DNA of 64,000 nt from Myxocyprinus asiaticus (GCF_019703515.2 NC_059382.1:11729001-11793000); one strand, 5' to 3'. Counted from the first letter of the stretch, positions 45,404 through 56,606 are shown. Numbers and translations are program-made. Notes: generated by a model not told the origin, from the sequence alone.

Positions 45404-46270
45404 GTGCATTGTATTTATTTATTTTGAATCATTAAGAATTTAATTGCTTTTATGGAGGATTAATTCTTTGTAGTAAATCTGATTAACATTAATATTAAAG
45501 AGGAATAAAACTATGGATTAAAGAAGAAGGAATTTATGTGTAGACTAGCTAGAAAAAGTTTATATTTTCACAAGCAATTTTTATTTGCTTCCTATCTATA
45601 CATTATTCACATAAATTTTTAGGCAACCAAAATGTTGTTCACTCATGTCTTTCTCCGTCATCAAAAGAGGATTTTTTTTTTTTTTTTTTTTTCAAAATAC
45701 TTGACCTTCTAAATAAAATATTATTTCCTAATTTATACCTCTATGAATTTGGAATCCAGGTTTCCATTTTCACATGAGCATGTTGGCCTGTGATCTGAAA
45801 TTGTATCTTTTTATCACTAAATGTCTTTCTTATGTGATGTCTTGGCTGTAATTTGTTTAATTTGTTTGTCTAATTAGTTTTTGTTTGCCCTGCAATACTC
45901 AATAAAATCATGCATCTACATTTTCAATTATCTGTCTCCATCAGAGCATCAATGTGTGTCTTTTGTGCCAAGAGAAAAATCTTCACTGTGATGTCATGAG
46001 TGAAAATTAAGCAGAAATGTTTCAATAAGCAACAAGGTTTAAAAAACAAACAACAACAACAACAACAACAACAAAAAACATCTCTCGTTATTTTAATTTA
46101 CCATTAAGGTCTACAAATAAAAGTGCCTTTAATATCCACACTATTTAACATAAATCTTTTAATTTTGGCAAACTGACTTTAATCAAATGCAGGCATAGCT
46201 AGACTGCCCAGATGTCTAAGTTTTATCTACATTTGGACTTCAGGTTCAAAAGATATAGGTCAAAAACTGA
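45404..46270 (+). other. Receptor unit A 3' flank
   Basis: No gene. 45740-46060 is homologous to 36450-36720, and 46100-46255 to 43560-43740 (start of unit B). A poly-T run lies at 45672-45692 and a (AAC)n run at 46051-46073. Confidence 0.65.
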
Positions 46271-47080
46271 ACCCTTGTGTTGTGTTCATTTTGTGCTAAC
46301 ACATTTTGTGTTCCCAGGTCAAAAAGACCGGCCCACTAAGATTATTTATAAATCTCTCATATTGCATAAATTACCACAAGATATTGCACTAGATCTTTTT
46401 ATCAACTTCTTTTTTAGTAATTATAACAGGTCTTGTGCTCATTTTTTATTGATAGAAGGATTCATTGAACTGAGCTTATACTGGGCCAGTGGGGGGGGGC
46501 ACACCCTGCAGAACACCAAAAATAAAATAATAATAATTACATAACAAATTAATAACCACTTGCTTGATCTGAACAAAGCACAGTGAGTGTCATTTTAATG
46601 CTAAGAATCTGGACTTTACAATGCATATAGCTGATCCTACCAGTTCCTGCTTTTTAATTTGCTGACAAATAAGAACTGTTTTGTTCTCATCATTTGCAAA
46701 AATTTGTATCACAAAATTATATATAGAGTTGGTAAAACCATAAAAAAGATGAGATAGCCATGTGTTATATATAGTTGGAAAGGTCTCAATTAGTAGAATA
46801 TAATGAGCAAATTTGTTTCACACAGAGGCCAAACTATAGTGAGTATAGTTGTATGAAATTCCCTTTGACACATAAATATAATAAACAGGAGTGGCTTTTT
46901 GTCGTGTTTTCCTTATTACTCCCTGAAACATACATATTACATAGACAATGACATATCATAACTTACAGCAGATTATACCGATTCATACAAGCCCCAAAAT
47001 CAACATCATATGATAAGTAGATCTTGAACTCTCAAAGAGTGCACTATGGACAAAAGGATGCTCAACACGCATTGTGTGTG

Positions 47081-47125
<45 letters not shown>

Positions 47126-47396
47126 ATTTGGGTGGTTACAAGGAATTTTTTTTTAGGTTACAAACTGGTAATTACAAGGATATTATGCTATAAATGTGGT
47201 TTATGAGGACATTTCTAGTGTTCCTATAATTCAAATCACTTAAAAAACATACTGAACAATGTTTTTTTGAAAATTCAAAGTTTTTTGTGAGGGTTAGGTT
47301 TAGGGGTTGGGTTAGGGGATAGAAGCCATAGTTCATACAGTATAAAAATCATTATGGAAAGTCCTCATAAGGATAGCCGCAACAACATGTGTGTGT

Positions 47397-47442
<46 letters not shown>

Positions 47443-47620
47443 ATGTCCGAGGACTTTGTGTGTGCAAAAATACATCCACATATGTGCTGATCTAAAGGAC
47501 TGAGATGCTCCTGTTTCGATGTCTAATCCATTCCTTTCCAGTGGCCTGTCATTTGTGACTGGGAACACAAGTGTAACAAGGTAAAATAAAACCAAAATAT
47601 TTAAAGAAAATGGTCCAGAT
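46271..47620. other. Insertions in the unit B 5' flank
   Basis: Sequence absent from unit A, inserted between the homologous parts of the flank. It holds 'ttcccaggtcaaaaagaccg', a word typical of some teleost DNA transposons; two TG microsatellites (47078-47120, 47390-47441); and dispersed repeat copy 2 at 47125-47376. No gene seen. Confidence 0.55.
47125..47376 (+). repeat. Dispersed repeat, copy 2
   Basis: Partner of 38465-38720, differing by small indels. It is flanked by TG microsatellites on both sides. Confidence 0.8.
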
Positions 47621-47621
47621 T

Positions 47622-47622
47622 T

Positions 47623-47695
<73 letters not shown>
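47622..47695. repeat. Long TG microsatellite
   Basis: Over 35 uninterrupted TG/GT units. The Cys-Val repeat frame across it is an artefact. Confidence 0.97.
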
Positions 47696-47700
<5 letters not shown>

Positions 47701-47820
47701 ATACCATATGTGAACAAATTTAAGGAATTTTATTCCAATAAAAAAAAAATTATAATAATAACCGACAACAATTGTAAGAATAAAAACATAAACAACATAA
47801 GGGTTGAGTTATATATAAAG

Positions 47821-48379
47821 TATAAGTCATGATGTAGGCCTACAACATGTTAACTGACATAAAATTGTTCACTCTGGTTAAAATTCATTGCTGTGCTATC
47901 CCTCTGACATTTTTCCACATTGTTTTATTATTATTCTTTTATTTTTTTCACATTCACAATTTTTTCCCCAAAAAAATAAACTTTAAAGTTTTAAAATGAA
48001 GCTTTATTATGTTGCTTGTTAAGGAGGTTGGTGACCTTTCACCACAACAATATACAACAGTTAATGCCTGCTTTTCAAAAAGCTCAGTAATCTACCTAAA
48101 TTAAGAGATCTTGTTAAATCTATATTACCCCTTTCCTAAAGGAAGACACAGTGTGCCAATTGGCCTTCCAGTCTACTATAGTGGCAGAAGCATTTACAAA
48201 AGGCAATTGTTACATCATTTTGTTCTCTGAATGATCTCAGGGCATGTATCAGTAGATATACTCACACTGTAAAAAATGTCTGTAATTTTAACAGTAAAAA
48301 CTGTAAAAATGCCACAGGAAAAAAGACGTTAATTGATTAACGAGTATTAACTGTAAAAAATACAGTAAATTTTTAAAAT
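47821..48379 (+). repeat. Receptor unit B 5' flank with a MITE-like insert
   Basis: 47830-48250 is the counterpart of 43750-44095 upstream of the unit A receptor. After it, 48268-48379 ('actgtaaaaaatgtctgtaa', repeated 'ctgtaaaaa' words) looks like the end of a small DNA transposon. The receptor's upstream exon and first half are missing beyond that point. Confidence 0.65.
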
Positions 48380-48733
48380 ATATTTTAAAAATTGGACCAA
48401 ATAATAAAGAAAAGCAGCCAATAAGTGCCCAACATAGATGGGAACTCCTTCAATACTGTTTAAAAATCATCCCAGGGTGATATCTCAAGAAGTTGGTTGA
48501 GAAAATGTCAAGAGTACTTGTCTGCAAATTCTAGGCAAAGGGTGACTACTTTGAAGATGCTAAAATATAACACAGTTTTGATTTATTTTGGATTTTGTTT
48601 AGTCACAACATAATTCCCAAAGTTCCATTTATGTTATTCCATAGTTTTGATGACTTTACTATTATTCTAAATGTGAAAAACAATTATAATAAAGAATGAG
48701 TAAGTGTTTCAAAACTTTTGACCGGTAGTGTAT
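48380..48733 (+). mobile_element. Tc1-like non-autonomous fragment, copy 2
   Basis: Near-identical to 21371-21745. It ends 'caaaacttttgaccggtagt' then 'gta' at 48733, immediately followed by receptor sequence. Confidence 0.8.
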
Positions 48734-49274
48734 GTCTTTACATTTTTCATCAATATGGGCATTAAACACTTCTGATTGCCTTGACAGTGTCTCTGTTCAC
48801 TTGGCTTTCATTTTATACTGTAAATCCATGTGATACAAAGTAATTGTTGTGACCATGGACCAGTATTTAAGTTGGCATGCAATCACAATAGCATTAATCA
48901 TTTAATGGCAAGCCTCAGCATGGATTTATACCTTTGTAGCACCATTGATTATAATAGTTTTGTCATATTTTGGCATTCTTCTTGCCGTAAGCAGAATTAC
49001 AACTTGGGAAGGGTGTATCAAGGCTCTGAAGACCTGTGTTTTTCACTCGTTGTTAGTCGCAGTATTTTTCCTCCCCATAGCCTGCAAAAATATTGCTGCA
49101 TTCATTGTTGCTCTCTCTCCCGCTGCAAGAACCATTAGCACATCTCTGGCATATGTTATTCTACCAAGGCTAAATCCTGTCATTAATGTTTTAAACACAG
49201 CTGAAATCAAAGACTCAATTTGGAAAATGCTTAAAAAGAGATTTGCACCTATTAGAGATACTATTTTAAAATGA
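48734..49274 (+). pseudogene. Olfactory receptor pseudogene, unit B (3' half)
   Basis: The sequence starts within TM4 (tgtcttta, 'caatatgggcat'), matching 62586 onward of the intact unit C gene. It reads CDHGPVFKLACNHNSIN, then after a frameshift near 48945 IIIVLSYFGILLAVSRITTW, CIKALKTCVFHSLLVAVFFL, LPRLNPVINVLNTAEIKDSI and a natural stop at 49272-49274. TM1 to mid-TM4 are absent, replaced by the Tc1-like fragment. It also has a stop in the TM4-TM5 region and a substitution of the NPIIY motif to NPVIN. It belongs to the same subfamily as the intact plus-strand receptors and cannot make a seven-helix protein. Confidence 0.93.
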
Positions 49275-49960
49275 CAGCAATATTTGTTTCATTTTATTCA
49301 TTAGGAATTAAATTATCTGAATAAGGTTGCACTCTCATGTCTGTGTGAAACAACACTATTGCGTAATTGCATAAATCTCGTTTGATCCATTTACTCATAA
49401 CAAACAGCATCATTATCAACAACACAAAAAGTCAACAAGCAGCTGTCAGTTAAATTCACTCTGCTACACTCTTAGCATGTAGAGAGGGCAGAAAGGAATG
49501 AATTGTGTTGGTGAACAGTGGTGATATCATAACCTCTTTATTTATCCAGCTGATTTTAAGTGTATTGAACTGCTTCTATCCTTACCCCATGACAAAACAA
49601 ACAGAAAAAGACATTAAATTAACATTTTGTTTGCAATCAATACTTACTACATTGACATATTTCATGTTACCCTAAAGTTTCAGCCTCTCAAATGCTGTTA
49701 ATGTAACTCATGTTTCTAAAAAAATTGTTAAATATAAAAGTCTTTATTTGCAATGTTATTAACTTTAGAATGTAAATTTGTTTGTATTTGACATTATTTA
49801 GTGGCTACCTATCTAAATTTAAATGATAATGAGCTAGTTTCACTAAACAAATTTATATGTTTACATGGTACAAAATCAACTCTAAAGCACTAAATAAGGT
49901 GCGTTTATCAAAAGAATCAATAGCTTAGCAGTACATAAAAAAACATTTGTAAGTTGACAA
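49275..49960. other. Intergenic, no gene seen
   Basis: AT-rich spacer between unit B and DIRS copy 3. Nothing recognised. Confidence 0.5.
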
Positions 49961-50340
49961 GCACTCTAAGGTTACAACTGTAACCCTGATTCCCTGAAGG
50001 AGGGAGTAAGAAGCTGCATCAGTAGCTGGAGCCATGGGGAGCTCCGCCCTTTACAATTATGCCAATCTATTGGCAGATGGTGCTTGGCACTCCGCCCCCA
50101 ATGCACACGTCATCGAGGCATATTAGTGAGAACACAATGCCATTTTGTCAGGATTTCCTTCTGAAGGGAGGAGAGTGCATCTTCCGGACCCATACAGCGA
50201 GAAATCAGTAGTGCGGAAAGCATACACAGCATCTCGTTTTCTCCTTTCAGGAAACCAGAGTTACAGTTGTAAACTGAGCGTTCCCTTTCAAGTTGGTCAT
50301 TTTGACGCTGTGTCAGTAGCTGATGCCATGGGGACCCTAT
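49961..50340 (+). repeat. DIRS copy 3: left terminal repeat and internal complementary region
   Basis: 'gttacaactgtaaccctgat' and 'tccctgaaggagg' at 49971-50004 are inverted at 50241-50275 ('ctcctttcaggaaaccagag', 'ttacagttgtaa'). After that, 'gttccctttcaagttggtca' at 50280 is the complement of the element's right terminus. This is the joined-ends template of DIRS elements. Confidence 0.78.
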
Positions 50341-50969
50341 ACCATTGTGCCATGCTACTGATTGCATACACATGTTGCACTTCTAGCCAAGGGGTAGAAA
50401 TGTGCAAACCCAAACTCCACTCATTACTGAAAAATAGGAAGGGGGGAGCACACAAACACCTTATAAAAGGTTAAGCTTAGCAATGACACTAGCACCCGGG
50501 TAGTGAACCGTTGTGTACAACACGCATTCATCTGTTTCCAATATACATCCACACTACACTGGGGAAAAGCATAATGGTCACAGACCAGTAGTCTTTGCAA
50601 AGTTGGCCCTAGCCAACTGGGTAGTGCAACATAAGCATTACACAGTGCCCAATGGACACAATGAAATCAACGCTACTTCATAGCCAAGACCTGGGAAGAA
50701 AGAGAGGAAACATCAAAGTTGTAGCATCTGGCAAAGGTGTTAGGGGAAGCCTAGCCTGCCATCAGACAAATGTCCTGTAAGGACATACCATGATCTGATC
50801 ACTATGAGGAAGCCATGCCAGGCTGGACGACTGTCACAATAGGTTCACCAGCCTATGTTGGAATGCGTCCATGGTCACATCGTTGCATCTGGTCACTTGA
50901 CTGATGCAGTGCCCGTCTGATAAAATGCTACAGTTTTCCAAACAGTTAGCGTGGCTAGACAGCAGCATG

Positions 50970-51780
50970 TTATTACAAGAGACTGGCAACTGTGTCGCCA
51001 GCATGCTGAGGTACACTTAAATTGAGCAAGCATTGGAGAGGCCTTATGTGCAACAAACCCATTGGGGTGACAGTGCTGGCCTCAGCCATCAACCCCAGAG
51101 CCTGCTGGAAACACTTCAGTGGAAGAGCTCTCCCCAGCTTGAAGCTTGTCAAGCTTTGAAGGATAGATTGAATGCGTTCGTAGGACAGATGCACTGACAT
51201 GGGTCTCATACCTAAGAAGGAGACTTGCCTACTGCACACCAAGACACTCTTCACCCAATTGACTTTGAGTCCCAAACACTCCAAGTGAATGAGCAACAGT
51301 TCCCTGTGCTCTCAAGCTAGCTCTTCTGACTGTGGTAACTGCAGCCAGTCATCGAGGTAGTTTAGAACATGGAAGCTGCTCAGCCTCAGCAGATCGAGCG
51401 CCGGATTGACACACTTTGTAAATGTGCTTAGAGCTGGGGACAAGCTGAAGGGCAGGACTTTGAACTGGTAGGCAGTGCCCTTGAAGCAAATCTCAAAAAA
51501 GGCCTAAAATGAGGGGCTATCTGCACATGAAAGTATGTGTCTTTCAGATCGAGTGTAACAAACCAGTCCAGAGAACGGACATGAGACAAAATCTGTTTCT
51601 GTGTAACCATTTTGAATAGAGATCTCATAAATTTATGAATCAAACATCTCAAATCCAGAATTGGCCGAAACCCACGGTCCTTTGAGGTGATTTAGCACAA
51701 TGGAACAGACTCTATTGCATCCTTGGTGAGGAGATTTTGAAACATTGAACACAAGACCTGTGTGTCCCGCACAGCTATGA
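50970..51780 (-). pseudogene. DIRS reverse transcriptase, copy 3
   Basis: Reads, after a stop, RSLDWFVTLDLKDTYFHVQI then APHFRPFLRFA, the region of the first catalytic Asp. It continues to NYLDDWLQLPQ with an intact YLDD at 51348-51359. After that come HLECLGLKVNWVKSVLVCSR, QVSFLGMRP and SFKLGRALPLKCFQQALGLM, the thumb of DIRS-type RT. Several frame changes separate these blocks. RNase H and recombinase are not recognisable further left, so the 3' half was lost before or after insertion. Confidence 0.82.
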
Positions 51781-51849
51781 TGGAGGACAGAACGCTGGTG
51801 ACATGAGGCCTGGCAAATGTGCAAATGTCATCACTGAAGAGGCCCTGCA

Positions 51850-52265
51850 CTGACACCAGGACGTCGAGTAAGGAAGCTTTGTCCTTGTCGCATATCTCAG
51901 TCAAATTATTCCAAAGATGACACTCCAAGGACACTAGGCTACCCATGGAATGGGCATGGACTGGGCAGTCACCTTGGTAGCCAGAAGCGCTAGGTCAGTA
52001 GCATGGTGCAGCTCTTTAAGCAGCTCAGGATCAGGACCACTCACATCCATCTCCTTGAGCAGGTCAGCCTGGCCTGCAGACGTGTAGGCCTTGCCTGCAA
52101 GCATGGACATGATGCGACACAGTTTTGATGGAATGTCAGGATGGATTTTTCATCCCAGTGCAGAGGACAGGCAGAGATGTGCTGCTACTGACTCTTCCAC
52201 CGGAGGGATCTCCACATAGCCCTTTTTCGTGGCACGGTCCAGCATGGTGAAGGCAGCTGCACCTG
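51850..52265 (-). pseudogene. DIRS gag C-terminal part, copy 3
   Basis: With frame changes the minus strand reads MLDRATKKGYVEIPPVEESV, KAYTSAGQADLL, LLKELHHATDLALLATKVTA, then ECHLWNNLTEICDKDKASLL and SVQGLFSDD. Each block has a counterpart in copy 4 (AYSAAGQAAL, LRSVTDLALRATKVTERSLG, ERHLWLNLVEMGEADKT, ISQAGLFGDTV). This pairing identifies it as gag. The upstream gag is cut off at the Gypsy LTR. Confidence 0.8.
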
Positions 52266-52300
52266 AAATGTATGTGCGCGCTGAGTAAGGCGCATGTCAT

Positions 52301-52688
52301 TGTGGTGAAGGGGGCGTGATTGTGTGTCTGTCTGCGGGAGAGAGGGAATGGTGTGACTCGTCAAGCTGGTTGACATAATTTCTAACAGATGTTTCTAATT
52401 ACAGTGATAGCAGAGAGACGCCTTAAAAACAGCTGAACACACCTGAAGAGAGAGAGAGAGAGAACGAGTGTGCAGCATTATCAAACTGTTTACGTTATGT
52501 GTTGAAGCTATTGAGTGTTTGTGAAGAAGTTTATGTTTATATTTGAGAGTGAATTATTGAACTGAGTGAAAAACCAGAGAGAGTGTATCTGCTGTACAGA
52601 AGGCAAGAGAATAAAAGCCTTACCCTACAGCGTGTCACTGCTCCCTATCTCCTCATTTTCCATACCCGAACCTGAAGGTCTTGTTACA
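52301..52688 (+). repeat. Gypsy LTR, second copy
   Basis: 388-bp LTR starting TGTGGTGAAGGGGGCGTGAT and ending TCTTGTTACA. Its first part matches the LTR at 12797 ('gtgtgtctgtctgcgggaga', 'agtgatagcagagag'), whereas the second half is a different sequence. It is therefore a related subfamily. A (GA)n run is at 52446-52462. Confidence 0.8.
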
Positions 52689-52689
52689 C

Positions 52690-52706
52690 TGGTGCCGCAA
52701 CACGGG
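52690..52706 (+). promoter_or_regulatory. Primer binding site
   Basis: tggtgccgcaacacggg, one base after the LTR end. It matches the site at 13169 with one change. Confidence 0.8.
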
Positions 52707-52726
52707 ATCCGAAGAGACATGACGTC

Positions 52727-53028
52727 ATGGGGTCCTCACCACTGGGCGAGGTGATCAAGACCCTCGCTGGCATCCAGCAAAACCAGCATCAAGCCCTCAT
52801 TGAGCTGCGGCTGGAGCAGGAGCAGCATTCTCAAATCCTGCTCCAGGCCCAAGCTGAGGATTGACAGATGTTCCGGAGCCTGATCAGACATGAGGGGGTT
52901 GCTGCTGCGGTCCCGGAGCCCACTCCGGCTGTCCAACCAGTCACCCTCATCAAAATGGGGCCAGCCAACAATCCCGAAACATATCTTGACCTCTTTGAGA
53001 AGACAGCCAATGTGTGGGAATGGCATTA
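52727..53028 (+). pseudogene. Gypsy gag N-terminus, second copy
   Basis: ATG at 52727 starts MGSSPLGEVIKTLAGIQQNQ, then HQALIELRLEQEQHSQILLQ, and is broken by TGA at 52862-52864. It resumes with QMFRSLIRHEGVAAAVPEPT and VTLIKMGPANNPETYLDLFE, which is the start of the capsid region. The sequence is cut off abruptly at about 53028 and no 3' LTR is present. The element is a 5' piece only. Confidence 0.83.
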
Positions 53029-54190
53029 TCAAATTATAAGTTAAAAAAAAAATGTAGTTATACTTTTTATGGAATAAATAGACATAGTAGATTAAAAATT
53101 ATATTATTGTCACAGAATGTGTCTTGGACTAATGAAATTGTGTAGTGTGATTGTGTTGAATTTCTTTGAATTGCAATTCATTAAATTCCACTTCCTATCA
53201 TTCAAATTCAACTTCCTGTGAGGCGTGGCCAGTTCAATTTAAATCCCAACTCATGAACTGAAAGGGAGTTCATTATGAAATTATTGTACAACCCTGAACA
53301 ACACAATAGAAGAGCGTATTAAATGCGCAAGCTTGATAAAGGATCCACGGTGTCCACCGAAGCACAACAGTGGAAGTGGGAAAAATAATGGCAGATGCTA
53401 TTTGCACCCTGGTGAAAATAATTGTGTATGCTATTTACACCCCAGTGCAAATAGTGGCAGATATTATTTGTACCCATATTTAAATACTAACATGCAGTAT
53501 GGGCATCACTGCAGTGTGTTTATTGTGTTTATTTAGAGTCCCACATACACACTACATTAACCTCTACCTCTAAATCTAATCTTAACCTTACCTTAGAAAA
53601 AATAACCTTAATTTTACTACAGTAACCATGGTTTCACATGGGAACAAGATCAAACCCTTCTCTGCACTCCTCGACATTCACCGTGACTGAAATGAAATCA
53701 ACATTTATATTCATTTTTATCTATTATTTTAAGTTGTATTGAAGGAAATATTATGAGTGGAAACAGGAAATTGGATGGGAAAAAGAGTGTGACAAAAAGC
53801 AGATTCAAACCGCAGTCGCTAGGACAACACTACACATGCACACGCCATCTTTATACCCCACGTCACTGCAGCGCCATCTATTGGTTAGTTTGTCATATAT
53901 TTAAGTGGTTCCACCAGACTATTGGGGTGCAAATAGCTGCACTGTGTGGCAGATGCTATATATACCGGGGAGCAAATAGATGCTCCATAAAACAATCCAC
54001 TCACTGTAGAGGTGCAGATTCTATATTGAAGCGTAGATTCGGGCATCCAGAATACGAGAGATATAACCTCGACCCTGAAGAAAGAAATCATGACAAAATG
54101 CCATTGTGCTCTCACTTATATGCCTGCGATGATGCGTGTGTAGGTTCTACTGGTTGTTTAGATCAGTGTTACTATCAAAAATAATTAATA
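53029..54190. other. Repeat-rich intergenic
   Basis: No gene. 53100-53290 contains 'ttgaattgcaattcattaaa' and 'caattcaaatcc'-like words typical of small teleost MITEs. A short tandem block of three 33-bp units ('ggcagatgctatttgcaccc', 'gtgtatgctatttacacccc', 'ggcagatattatttgtaccc') spans 53386-53487, and a related unit recurs at 53956-53985. Confidence 0.55.
53386..53487. repeat. Three-copy 33-bp tandem repeat
   Basis: Units of 33 bp, each with a 'gcagatgctatttgcaccc'-type core, diverged by 20-30 per cent. The copies belong to an unclassified repeat. Confidence 0.75.
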
Positions 54191-54304
54191 ATTATTTCTT
54201 TAGTTATTAATGAATATTTAAATTAAATAATAGAATCTAACTCATTAAAGCCTCATACGAGGCACCAGTAAATGTAGTGTGCTACGTTCAGGAGCGGGTT
54301 TGTT

Positions 54305-54590
54305 TATTAGCAATAAATAATAATTATCAAAGATAATGATCAATTATTAAAATCAATAGAACATTGATTTTAATCAATGTTAGCTCTTTTAATCCTTCAC
54401 ATAACAATCAAAGATAACCATCAAATTCAATTGAATATTAATTATTATCAAAGATAATCATTAATTATTAAAATCAATGGAACACTGATTAGAATTAACA
54501 CTAGCTTGTTGATCCTTCAAATTCAACAATCATCAAAGATAATTATCAATTATCAAAATCAATAGAATATTAATAAGGATTAATATCGCC
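54305..54590. repeat. About 105-bp tandem repeat, three copies
   Basis: Imperfect array of 'aattatcaaagataatgatc', 'aattattaaaatcaatagaa', 'gttagctcttttaatccttc'. The same order is seen from 54318, 54435 and 54530. The units include palindromic 'aacattgattttaatcaatg'. AT-rich, non-coding. Confidence 0.7.
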
Positions 54591-56095
54591 GGGGCACCAC
54601 CCTGGAATCAGGGTCTAATAACCAGACAGTATAACGGTCTCAATATTAGATTGTTCTCTTAAGAAAATCGACATTCAAAAGGAAATAATGAAGGCTGAAT
54701 CCGAGCACTGACATCCCCTGTCAGCATTTGACACAGGTGTATGCAAAACAAACCAAAACACTTCTCTTTGAAAACTAACAAAGTTTATTTATGCAGTAAT
54801 ATCAATTAATAATCAATATAATGCAGTCAATAAACTTCTGACTTACAACTACAAACTAAACAGTGATATGATTAGATATGGTAAACAAAATAAGCCTATA
54901 ACACATGAGAGGAAGGTGTGTGTGTGAATGTGTGAATGGGTGTGTGTGTGTAAGGAGTGACGTGCACAAAATGGTGGACGTGACTCTCGTGGAGAATACG
55001 TCAGGCGAGATTTCCGGCCAGAGAATATGGCCGAGAATGTGGGCGGAGAGAAGCCGGTTAATGGCATCTACCAGTTTACCGCGTGTCTCCGCTTGTACGA
55101 TAACTTAGGGACAAAGCTGAGCTTTATCACGAAGTTATCTACTAGCCAAAAGTGTGTGCGAGAATGTTTGTGAGGGGTCGCATGTGTGTGTGATTAGTAT
55201 GAGAGAGAGAATAAAGTGGCGGCACCAAAGCCGGTTTCGCGATCGTGGGAGAGAAAGCAGCTGTTAGTTTATTACTCAGAGACATGGTGGATGGCTCGTA
55301 AACCTTGAGTATTATTAGCAGCAATGAGGGGACTCAGTGGTCCATAAACTGTACAAGCAATAACCTTGATACACAAGAATAACACACTATAATACTCTAT
55401 CTCTGCCCAGATGTAAACCTCTTACTTGAATCGCATGAGGACGCAGGTAGAATGTGTGTTCACCTGTCGTTTGACTCCGACTCGTTTCCTAGAGGCTCGG
55501 GTGATGACGGGAGTCTGTTTCCTTGCTCTGTCAGCGAGCGGTACGGCTGCTGATTCTCGGCGGGCTGGCGGAGAAATCAGCGACGTCAACTTGATTGAAG
55601 AGGGAAGAGAAATCTTTTTTCTTCACTTCGCAAGCAAACGGATGAAGATGCGGAATTCTCGGCGGTCTCCTTCGGATCTGTTAGAGTGTTCGGTGGAACA
55701 CAGAGTAATCTCAACTCATCCAGCGAGATGGAGATTGTATGGCCACAGTTTCAAGTCGGATGTTACTTCTTTGTGCCATGAGGCAACACCTGATAGCAGC
55801 GATGAGCTGCGTCTACACATGGCAAACAAAGATGCTGGAAGCAATGCCCAGATGGATCTCAGAGGTATTTCTACTCCCGATGATGTCATGGTTGAGGGGC
55901 GTTCTGTCGTTTGCCTTATCCAATAGGAGTTGAGAGTTTGATCCTTTAGAGAGCAAGGCATCATGGGATTTGTAGTCTGTTTTGGACTCCCTTTGTTTGA
56001 TTTTGGCATGTTTTTATCAGTAAGATTTATGACTGTGTGTGGGCCTGCCTTTGTCTTCTATCCGAATACATGAGGCCCAACATGTGCAAAGGGGA
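54591..56095. other. Unclassified inserted segment
   Basis: GC-richer than the receptor units and without a convincing gene. The word 'cgccggggcaccaccctgga' at 54587 resembles the complement of a TGGTGCCCC-type primer site. That suggests the leader of an LTR element on the minus strand, but no LTR pair is visible. TG-rich parts lie at 54917-54950 and 55183-55195. The frame 55435-55926 (about 160 codons) has no domain I recognise and no codon evidence of function. Confidence 0.4.
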
Positions 56096-56227
56096 CAGAG
56101 TGTCAAGCACCATCTGCCAATAGATTGTCGTAATTGCAAAGGTCTTCAGAGATATTCAGTCCAGGAAGAAGCTCCACATAGCTTCAGCTACTGATGCAGC
56201 ATCGAAGTGATCGACTTGAAAGGAAAC

Positions 56228-56445
56228 GTCATGGTTACTGGTGTAACCTCCGTTCCCTGATGGAGGGAATGAGACGTTGGTGTCGATGTAGTGACACTAG
56301 GGGTCACTCTTGGGAGCCCGAGACACCTCTGGTCTTTGATAAAAGGCCAATGAAAATTGGCAAGTGGTATTTGCATGCCACTCCCCCGGACATACGGGTA
56401 TAAAAGGAGCTGGTATGCAACCACTCATTCAGGTTTTACGCTGAG
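56228..56445 (+). repeat. DIRS copy 4: left terminal repeat
   Basis: Inverted partner of 61265-61449. It contains 'gtataaaaggagctggtatg' at 56399, a TATA-like promoter that is also present in the right repeat. The first 50 bp are inverted again at 56498-56547. Confidence 0.9.
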
Positions 56446-56497
56446 GAGCTGATATAAGGCCATTTCAGCGGGTAGTTCAGCGTTGTGGCAGGAGGGA

Positions 56498-56606
56498 CCA
56501 ACGTCTCGCTCCCTCCATCAGGGAACGGAGGTTACACCAGTAACCATGACATTCCCTATCTGTCACTCACTCGACGTTGGTGTCGATGTAGTGACACTAG
56601 GGGTCC
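56498..56606 (+). repeat. DIRS copy 4: internal complementary region
   Basis: First half (56498-56550) is the reverse complement of the left terminus, with two mismatches in 50 bp ('gggaacggaggttacaccag', 'taaccatgac'). Second half (56551-56606) is identical to the right terminus read on the minus strand ('attccctatctgtcactcac', 'tcgacgttggtgtcgatgta'). It therefore encodes the joined ends of the element, the template for completing the circular DIRS intermediate. Confidence 0.92.

Larger units (their letters stand above)
49961..56227 (-). mobile_element. DIRS-like element, copy 3, heavily interrupted
   Basis: Defined by inverted ends. Left: 'gctgcatcagtagctggagc' at 50012 and 'ccaatctattggcagatggt' at 50061. 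Right: 'agcaccatctgccaatagat' at 56114 and 'cagctactgatgcagcatcg' at 56184. An internal complementary region lies at 50232-50340. Readable coding parts on the minus strand are gag C-terminus (52265-51850) and RT (51780-50970). The 5' half (52301-56090) is replaced by a Gypsy LTR-gag piece and other repeats. The right end (56227) is the exact start of copy 4. Confidence 0.8.

Noticed and set aside
47024..47832. Frames with Cys-Val or Thr-His repeats
   Set aside because: Translations of TG/CA microsatellites.
55435..55926. Possible 164-codon gene
   Set aside because: No recognisable domain, no conserved context and embedded in inserted repeats.
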